A stretch of DNA of 64,000 nucleotides from Takakia lepidozioides (taxonomy: Eukaryota; Streptophyta; Takakiopsida; Takakiales; Takakiaceae), in the NCBI GenBank assembly GCA_030704615.1, contig CM060731.1:12710001-12774000 (forward strand). The letters run 5' to 3'. Of this stretch, positions 56,790-64,000 are shown in pieces. A model generated the notes under the pieces. That model worked only from the letters and a program-made list of their open reading frames with translations. It had not been told where the DNA came from and did not search any database. Position numbers and translations under genes: made by a program. How positions within the stretch are numbered: position 1 is the stretch's first letter; each line of letters opens with the position of its first letter.

Positions 56790-57300
56790 AGGATGCTGAC
56801 TCCTCCCAAAAATCCAGGGTGAAGCCCGTGGGATATAACATTGCCCCACCAACGAGGACATCGTAAGAGACCGCATCTGTCACAATGGCCTTGGCTCGCA
56901 TCACTGAGCCATCTATAGGATGATCCGGCTATAGTCTAATGGCCAACTCACGCCGTGTCATGCCCCGAGCCTGCTCTGATCCTCCTAGAGATGTCTGTAT
57001 CTGGAAAGGACAAGGCTCCATATCCGCCTCCATGAGGCCCAAACCTGCAATAGCAGCTCTGCCCAACATCAGTGGTTGAGCTCCCAAGTCCATCAAGACC
57101 CGCAGTGGCCGGTACCTCTTGCCTGCCGGTCCACTCAAAGAGAAAATGACATCTTGGTTGTCTAACAAGACAACTCCAGGTGTCACCATGGCGTGCTCAA
57201 AGGCTGACCTAGGTGGCAGCTCCGTCAACCTGGCAGCTGTAGCTTGCCATGGCACAGCCATGAAATCCGAGGATCCCTTTGCCACTACACCTTCCACCAA
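56790..57300 (-). pseudogene. Retropepsin-like protease domain
   Basis: PLRVLMDLGAQPLMLGRAAI has the D-[ST/L]-G-A form of a retroviral-type aspartic protease active site, with Leu in place of the usual Thr or Ser. Downstream, VTDAVSYDVLVGGAMLYPTG resembles the second half of retropepsins (YDVLLG). A TAG at 56926-56928 and a TAA near 56750 interrupt it. Confidence 0.65.
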
Positions 57301-57889
57301 CTATGCAGAAGATGAAGTGACCTCCCCACTCTCGCAGAGTGTGGCTACTAGTCTGAACACTGCAGCTGGTCTTACCCCCGACGTCGCGATCATGGTTGCC
57401 GAGAACAGTGGGGCTTGACACACAGAGGTGGCTGCCCCCAACAACACACTGGCTGCACTAGCCTTGGCAGCAGGGGCCAGTGCTGCACGTGTAGCTCTCC
57501 CCAATGGCACAATAATGGCCTCTGTATCTGTCGGGCAAGAACTAGGTGTCATGGATGTCGTCGACACTGTCTCCCCCAAGATGAATGATTGAGGCAACCT
57601 AGCCTAACGGCTTGCCTCCCCACGCTGGGATCTAACTCCACCTCTGCACCTCGTGGCTCAGGAACTCGTGCTGCTTCTCGAGTGACGGCTGCAGCAGACT
57701 CCACCTGCACTAGTGGTAGTGCTGCCCTACACATAAATCCCATGCCTTCCATGTCTCCTCCGTCAGGATGACGCTGCTGAGGAGGAACAGGAGATGGACC
57801 CTCAGGTCTTGGAGCTGGTACTACCTGAGCTGTGGCCATGGCACCAAGCCTTTGCTCTAGTTGCTGAAGTCGGTTGGTCATGCCTTGGT

Positions 57890-59147
57890 CAACTCCCTGA
57901 CCTCCATGTCCTTAGCCATACTGTGTTTGCCCTCGTCCTACACCTCGTGCCTGACCACCTCGTCCTCTCTAAGGTGCTCCAGCCACCATTGTTCCCTTGT
58001 TGTGCTTGTGCCGGCCTTTTGCCACTTTCTGGGCAATCTTTCTTGACATGAGATCCTCCACATGTCCAATATATCACCCCTGATTGCTGTTGGGTTGCAA
58101 AAGATGCTACTGGCCTCTGCACTTGAGGTCCTCTGTAAGCTCCATGGAATTTGGGTAGTCCCTTGTGCCTGTTGGCTGGCAGCTGCACTTTGTGCAGCCA
58201 TGTCCTTGCCAAATCCAATGGTAACAACTCGCTCCTCCACCATGTTGAGCTCAATCCGCTCAACCAGCAGAAACACATCTGCTAATGTGGGTTGGGCCGC
58301 TTGTAACAAGGTTGCATCCCGCACCCTTCTCCTGAGCTCCTTGTCCAAAATTCCATACCAGAACTGGATTGCCTGAGCTTCAGTAACCCCCTGGGTCACA
58401 CTTATCAAGCGCCTCATACGAGTGTAGGCCTCTCGCAGACTCTCACTAGATTTGCGCAGGAAGTCTTGCAAACTTCGCAGCTTCTCTGTCCGTACACCTT
58501 GGTAGTTCTTCCGCAACTCCTTGAAGAACTCCACCACTGGGCTGAATCTAGACACGTGTTGTAGTCGTGGCAGGAGGAGTAGTAGCACCTTCCGCAGAAG
58601 TACCGGCACTACTTGTTCCACTACTAGTGCTGGCCGTGGGAGATATTGGTGCTGATGTCGCTACTGGTCGCGTTGTGCCTCGAGTAATGGAGACGTAGTC
58701 AGGTTACCAATACATCCTCCACTCCTCAATCTCTGTTTCATGTCCTCGCCTGAACTCGTGGTAATCGTCCATAGGCGGGCCTTCCTTCCACGCCATGAAT
58801 GGGGTGAACAGCTATGGATTGCGCATCTGCTGCAAATCACACCAGCTGTCAAACTCCTGGATAAAGTCATCCAGCTCGATTGTGCCCACAGCTCCAGAGT
58901 ACCTACGAGGCCCCTTGGTAGCTCCATACATCTCCGCCATGTCGTCCTACAATAATGGCGAAGAAAACTGCACCCCTGTTGATGAAGCCTCCGGGTCTGT
59001 GTCGGACTCTACAGTAGTCGAGGGTGGAGGTGAAGGTGGTCTGAACCGAATACCTCGTCTTGTGAACCCACTCTCACTGCTACTGCCTATAGCCGTACTC
59101 CCCTCAAAACCCTTGGGTAACTCCGTGATGACACTCACAACGTGCAC
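57890..59147 (-). pseudogene. gag of the methyltransferase-bearing Ty3/gypsy element
   Basis: A Ser/Pro-rich N-terminus (59147-58947) is followed by AEMYGATKGPRRYSGAVG, TIELDDFIQEFDSWCDLQQM (about 58930-58830), then MDDYHEFRRGHETEIEEW, a Thr/Ser-rich linker, and capsid-like VVEFFKELRKNYQGVR, SLREAYTRMRRLISVTQG and QFWYGILDKELRRRVRD (58530-58300). A zinc-knuckle-like YWTCGGSHVKKDC lies near 58060, with the first Cys changed to Tyr and one residue missing. It is split across frames at about 58560, 58400 and 58150. Confidence 0.7.
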
Positions 59148-59160
59148 CTCCCCTACGTGA

Positions 59161-59747
59161 CACTATAAGGCTCTAGTACGAAACTCTGGGTTTCTGCTGA
59201 ATCGCAGTAACGGAAGCCCGAGCTTGGCTAGGTGGTGATTTGCATCTACACCATTCTAATAGTGACATGGGTGGGCACCTGTTGCAATTTAAGGGTCATA
59301 TCCCAGTGGCTCAGGGCACCTGCACCTGCATCCACCGCAAGAACTCCTATGGTTGGCTGGTCATCAACCTAGTCTCACCATAGAAGAAACATTGGTGGTC
59401 TTGCTGGTCATCACTCCAGCCTCACCACCGACATCATACTCTAGGATTGACCGGTGATCAAATCCGGCCTAATCCCTATGAAAGCAAGCGCCCACACAAA
59501 ACCAACATGGCGCACAGTCAAGCATGCAGGCGTAGGGGGGGATCCAAACACAAGAAATCAAAACATCAACACCCCCACACCAAAATCCATCTGCAGTGCT
59601 GATCCTGCAGAACATCCCAGCCCAAAATCCCGGACTAACTGGCCTCCACCAAGAGCGGCTTTGGCAACTACAAGTACAAAGTAATGAAAATAGTAAAAAG
59701 AAGGAGGGGAAGAATAGAGGCCCGACCAAGCAAGATCTAATCCTAAT
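59161..59747. other. Leader-like region between orphan ORF and gag
   Basis: No coding domain. It probably is the 5' leader of the minus-strand gypsy element. No LTR or primer-binding site could be identified by eye. Confidence 0.4.
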
Positions 59748-60497
59748 CTATGTTATCAACTGTTTGACTTCTCTCAAAGTGCCTCGCTCTGCATGATGGT
59801 AAGGTGTAGGAGGTATATCTATGTCCAGAAACCTGTTACTAACCTTATCCCTAGCTACAGTAGCTCGCTCTAACCAACCCTCCTCCTCTCTCTGCCAGGT
59901 AGAGACAAAGCAATACTCCCCTATCTCCCGCTCACTGAACACTAAAGAAAATAAAGGTAGGGTCTGACAATCTCTCAACTCAAAAGCTTTGAGGCGGTTG
60001 CGGGTGTCCTCATTGCGAATGATTGCATCTCCTTCAAGCAGAACAAACTTTTCATTGCTAATGAAACCCCGCTCGTGGTTGCCTCGTGTAGAGCGTGTCC
60101 GGCTGCAACCATGTTTGATTGCAAAAACTTGTGTAGCTCCTGCTCCTCTGCTCCAGTACACCACGGCCTTGTGGCTGAACACCTTGGTCCCCGGGGCTGT
60201 CTTTGGCTGTGTTCCAAGCCTAGCTTCCACCCACTTTGGTATTTCACCTACAGCTGCAGAACTGCTTGATCCAACAGAGTTCTGACTGTCCAAAGCAATA
60301 TTGAGGCCCTCAACGCCAACTACTGCAGTTTGTTGTCTATTGCTAATGCCTGACTCCCAGTATGCAATCAACTCGTCCAACTGCTCTCCACTCAAATCAG
60401 TCTGAGTTCCTTGAGAAACATAAATCTTGTCCCCTTGTGTGCACAGACTAAGAGAAGAGACCTGCCCTTCAATTACGTCCTCATTTCCCCCAGCCAT
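59748..60497 (-). CDS. Intact 249-residue orphan ORF upstream of the methyltransferase gypsy element
   Basis: ATG to stop without interruption, unlike everything around it. Features: an acidic N-terminus (EDVIEGQVSS), KVFSHKAVVYWSRGAGATQV, a basic middle (CSRTRSTRGNHERG), RNRLKAFELRDCQTLP, a C-terminal half rich in Glu/Arg (CFVSTWQREEEGWLERATV) and LDIDIPPTPYHHAERGTL. No signal peptide, membrane segment or known motif seen. It reads in the same direction as gag, 600 bp upstream of it, so it could be an extra first ORF of the element or an independent gene. Family unknown. Confidence 0.45.
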   Translation of the reverse strand: MAGGNEDVIEGQVSSLSLCTQGDKIYVSQGTQTDLSGEQLDELIAYWESGISNRQQTAVVGVEGLNIALDSQNSVGSSSSAAVGEIPKWVEARLGTQPKTAPGTKVFSHKAVVYWSRGAGATQVFAIKHGCSRTRSTRGNHERGFISNEKFVLLEGDAIIRNEDTRNRLKAFELRDCQTLPLFSLVFSEREIGEYCFVSTWQREEEGWLERATVARDKVSNRFLDIDIPPTPYHHAERGTLREVKQLIT

Positions 60498-61985
60498 ACA
60501 AGGGGGACATCCCCAGATTTGTCTCTCATGTAGACCACAACAGGTTCTAGAAACAGAATTGTGGAACTTTCATAGCACACTCACACTCAAAAAATTCCAT
60601 AGATTTTTAGCAGGGTCTAGATAGGTAGATTTCCCCTTTCTGCAGCTATCCCCCCAAAAACTGAGTCAAACGGAGCTCATTTGACAAAGATATGACCAAC
60701 CAGGCTCTATAATATTTAAATTTGATCATAGAGGGATTTTTTTTTATAAATTTTTTAAAACTACACCCAAAGTACCTGGTCACTGGTTCCCAGTTCCCTG
60801 AGTTCCCTACTGGTCATCTTTGGAACATGTGACCACGATCGTGCTAGCTGCTTGGCTGCTGCTCTTGTAAAGATCCCGTAACAGCCCCATAGCAACTTAG
60901 ATGGATGCTAGCACGATCTCTTCCACCAATATTCAACTTTGAACAAGCCACGCCCCATTCTCATTCACACATAGTCACGAGTTTGAAAATGATTTGAGGA
61001 GACCATGAACTACAGAACTGATCAGCCGCACGCCACATGCCTAGTCCACTTTCAAGTGATTTTGTGTCATACCCAAATATTAGCAATCAACATCAGAGTT
61101 CGACCCCTTTGCACCAGGGTTTTGGAGCTCCAGTTACGGAAGAGCCTGCTAATCGCAATTCGTCTCCCTGCAATATTAACTGGCACGCCGCATCTTAGCC
61201 CGCTCATGGAGCTCCGGAGTATGAGAGCATCTTACATGTCGATGAACAGCCGACTGGCTTTGTTGCCCCTCCCTCCTGTTTGGGCGGACAGCCAAGTAGT
61301 CCGTATAGCAGCTCGCAGTTGGAAAGGACTCGTCCCAAAGATCACATAGTTGAGAGCTTGACCAACTGTATGCATATGGCTGGAAGATGTCTGGGCCACT
61401 TACGAGCTAGGCCCTCTATGACAGACTCTGCCTGGGGAAGGATTACTTAAGTAACCAGACTACTGACGGAAGGAGGTTTCGAAGGAGTGTACAGACAAAC
61501 ATTAGGCTTGGCACCCAGTGAACAACCTCTCAAGACATCTGGTTGCTATTTGTCCAATTCGACTACTCCCGTTGCTGGCACACTATACATCTTTCGGCCT
61601 TTGATCCAGAAACGTCACTCAATATAGATTATCTTATTTGCAGCTCCACGGTCAGGCAGGCTGTCCGTGGTTTCCCTTCATAAACCAGTCGTGCCAACTT
61701 CGGCCAGACACACCGTTGGCAGCTTAAGTCAGCCTTATGATGGCAACAACGATGACAAAGCTGATAGACAGTAGAAGGCTTCACCGCGCTTTCTAACCAT
61801 CGCTCCAGTGGCCAAACTTGACATCTTTCTAACTAAAGATTACCTGAACACAGATAATCACTTCTCTGTCTCCAACCAGCTTGTCACAAACATAATCTAC
61901 AGACCACCATAATTTTCTTCTCTCACTTTCAAACAAAAAAACAAGTGCTAAAACTAAACTCGCCTCTGGCACTCACAGATGCAAA
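60498..61985. other. Non-coding stretch, no gene recognised
   Basis: Short ORFs only (for example 61005-61349), none with a recognisable domain. Confidence 0.5.
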
Positions 61986-61989
61986 TTGA

Positions 61990-62355
61990 TCTCTCTCGAG
62001 TGATATGAAAACTAAACTCACACTGTCTCTGTTGACACACAACACGAAATACAATACAATCACTCGTTAAAATAAGAGTCGATCCAGGGGCACCCCAAGC
62101 TATGGGGACTCCACCCCACAACATCCTACTCTCCCTCCATAAGTACACTCAGATGTTAAGCAGCGAGGGAGCTCGGTCGTGTAGGCTCAACTCGAGAGAG
62201 ATGAGCCGCATGACTGACGAGCTCGTGAAGATAAGATGGTTCAAGTGTCAAGCTAAACTTGACACCTGACTTAGTACTTGAACTAATTCCAAGTGTTAAA
62301 TACAAATAACTAGATTTATTCTAGTTAGTTTCACACTGTGTTTATTTAACTTGAC
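61990..62355 (-). repeat. Left arm of a large inverted repeat (LTR-like)
   Basis: About 365 bp, matching 62890-63255 in reverse complement with few differences. On the minus strand it begins TGTCAAGTTAAATAAACA and ends CTCTCGAGAGAGATCA, the TG...CA form of an LTR. It contains GGTGCCCCTGG and CTTATTTTAACGAGTG shared with the right arm. Confidence 0.75.
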
Positions 62356-62889
62356 ACACATTATCACCACAATGTCACCTGCCAAGATTTGAATAGTAAA
62401 CCTCACATTCATCAAAAGTTGCACCTTACCATCACACTAGCAGCTGCTTTCTACAAACCCTTGAAATAATTAATTATATATCTACATATCTTCAGGTGTT
62501 TTGTGGGCCCAACAGACTCAATCCCCCTCTCGCTTCCCCTGCGCGGGCCCCCAATCGCGCGGACTGACCCCACCTTGCCACCCGCGAGCCCCGCCACAGC
62601 CCGCATTCAAGACCCAATTATCAAACAATGAGAGGCGGTTAAGAGTTAACTCCGACTTCTAATATTTTTTGAAAACCGGAAGGTAGTAACCCTTGGGGGT
62701 CAAGCGACACCATACTAAGTTACACTTGCTTCGGCAACGAGGTCACATTTTGTTTTTTGAATATTGTACACCACAATTATGGATTACCTTTGGCGCCAAT
62801 GGCCATTTGTTTCAATGACAGGTTTCTCAGCATACTCTAATTAGAAGTCATGATATTGGGGAAGCCAGCGTTGCTGCAGATGAATCTCT
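62356..62889. other. Loop of the large inverted repeat
   Basis: 534 bp without a gene. A GC-rich patch (62520-62600) and AT-rich remainder; no primer-binding site, polypurine tract or ORF seen. Confidence 0.5.
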
Positions 62890-63255
62890 TGTCAAGTTAA
62901 ATAAACATAGTGTGAAACTAATTAGAATAAATCTAGTTATTTGTATTTAAGACTTGGAATTAGTTCAAGTGTTAAGTCAGGTGTCAAGTTTAGCTTGACA
63001 CCTCAACCATCTTATCTTCACGAGCCCGTCAGTAGTGGCTCATCTCTCTCGAGTTGAGCCTGCACGACCGAGCTCCCTCGCTGCTTAGCATCTGAGAGTA
63101 CTTATGGAGGGAGAGTAGGATGTTGTGGGGTGGAGTCCCCATAGCTTGGGGTGCCCCTGGCTCGACTCTTATTTTAACGAGTGATTGTATTGTATTTCGT
63201 GTTTTTGTGTCAACAGACAGTGTGAGTTTAGTTTTCATTTCACTCGAGAGAGATG
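62890..63255 (+). repeat. Right arm of a large inverted repeat (LTR-like)
   Basis: Plus-strand copy beginning TTGTCAAGTTAAATAAACA and ending CACTCGAGAGAGATGA. It differs from the left arm by scattered substitutions and small indels (for example TAAGACTTGG for TAACACTTGG), so the arms have diverged since duplication. Confidence 0.75.
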
Positions 63256-64000
63256 ATCTGTCTAGATTTTTGTAGTGCTAAACTAGATAGAGTTCTTTTA
63301 TGTTAGCACTATGTCGATGGTATTTGAAGTAGGGAAAGCACGACTCCTAATGAGTGGTTAAGGTAGAAGTCATTGCTGCTGGTTTTGTTTGCAGTATGGT
63401 ACGATGGCGTACATGGGAGGCACAACACAGGATGCCAAATAAGAGGATGGAGGCTTGGACAACCTCGTAGGCTCTACGCAGGATATACAAAGCCGGAGTA
63501 GCAGTTGTGCGGACAAACAGCCCGGCAGGTTGTTGCTTGCAAGTTGGTGAAAGAGCAAAGCGGCTTGTTCAAAGTGGGCCGTGAAAAAGCTGGTGGAGTG
63601 TTGCGCCTCCCAGTAGCATATTGGGCGATGAAGTCTTGCAACAGGGGCTAGCGGTTGTTGCAACCCGGTGAGACAGTGCGCGCACAAAGAGGGGCTGGGC
63701 GCGTTGAAGCAGCCACATAATACAGTCGTGGAGCCTGCAGGGTAGCCAGAGCAGAGGAATACACCCGAGCTACAAGATGCTTGGTCGGACTCTTAGACCC
63801 TGTGCAGCCAGGAACATTTAAGGCCGAGTTTTGTTGTATGAAACTTTCACAGTACTCTAGTAGGCCACACATAAGGAGGCTATTAATGGCGCGGCCCTCG
63901 CCAGGCACGGCACAGCAGGCTGTAGTGGTGCAATTGTTTCTAGCATGGCTGTCAGTTGGAACGTCGTGACAGGCCTGGCTAGTGCAGCAGCGGCCTCACC
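63256..64000. other. Window end, no gene recognised
   Basis: Minus-strand ORFs at 63687-63370 and 63908-63648 show no domain I can name. No repeat partner within the window. Confidence 0.4.

Larger units (their letters stand above)
53129..59160 (-). mobile_element. Ty3/gypsy retrotransposon encoding a C5 DNA methyltransferase (degraded)
   Basis: Read on the minus strand: gag 59147-57890, protease about 57300-56790, cytosine methyltransferase about 56742-55700, reverse transcriptase 55365-54383, RNase H about 54360-53920, integrase 53545-53129. This is the Ty3/gypsy order (RT-RH-INT) with a methyltransferase between protease and RT. All domains are in one direction and the intervening sequence is coding in style, so the methyltransferase is part of the polyprotein, not a later neighbour. 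Stops (for example TAG at 57298-57300, 56926-56928, 55870-55872, 55417-55419) and frameshifts inactivate it. Integrase is cut at 53129 and LTRs were not found. Confidence 0.8.

Overview
ORGANISM. The window is eukaryotic nuclear DNA: GT-AG introns with conserved phases, tRNA-derived SINEs, LTR, LINE and DNA transposon relics, CCCTAAA-like degenerate telomeric motifs, and long non-coding stretches. The mix (plant-type copia and Ty3/gypsy elements, a MULE with a SWIM zinc finger, and a Ty3/gypsy element carrying a cytosine methyltransferase, a combination I know from charophyte algae and dinoflagellates) suggests a streptophyte alga, perhaps Chara-like. The species is inference only. Most genes are broken by stops and frameshifts, so this is an accessory, repeat-dense region.

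LAYOUT. 1-3.9 kb: a multi-exon gene with the motif order of a beta-class DNA N4/N6 methyltransferase; one intron holds an array of covarying palindromes. 4-7.6 kb: low-complexity and telomere-like repeats. 7.6-9.3 kb: a relic of a Crypton-type (DUF3504) tyrosine recombinase. 9.3-13.6 kb: nested repeats, SINEs and rearranged Ty1/copia pieces. 13.9-19.2 kb: two MECR/quinone-oxidoreductase-like genes tail to tail (A apparently intact, B frameshifted); a third, dead copy (C) lies at 32.0-33.2 kb. 20.9-21.75 kb: tandem hairpin repeat. 24.1-25.0 kb: Helentron fragment (OTU plus endonuclease). 25.3-25.9 kb: orphan ORF with a possible nuclease-like tail. 28.2-28.5 kb: two-pore-channel exon. 29.0-29.5 kb: MITE. 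33.3-38 kb: Ty3/gypsy gag with an LTR and a second LTR in inverted orientation. 38.5-41.4 kb: MULE transposase. 42.3-47.5 kb: a second copy of the methyltransferase-like gene flanked on both sides by arrays of a CpG-rich palindrome. 47.7-52.9 kb: unknown degraded gene, tandem repeat and LINE tail. 53.1-59.2 kb: Ty3/gypsy element in the order gag-PR-C5 methyltransferase-RT-RNaseH-integrase. 59.7-60.5 kb: an intact orphan ORF. 62-63.3 kb: a large inverted repeat.

HOW IT FITS. Three separate DNA-methyltransferase-like coding regions lie in 64 kb: two related beta-class-like genes and one C5 type inside a retrotransposon. The beta-class-like genes are physically tied to families of short perfect palindromes (10-11-bp arms, 2-nt centre, often spaced near 53 bp or multiples of it) whose arms covary. 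That gene-plus-palindrome unit is the best candidate here for an undescribed mobile or epigenetic system. All methyltransferase copies in this window look inactivated, so any function would have to be tested on intact relatives.
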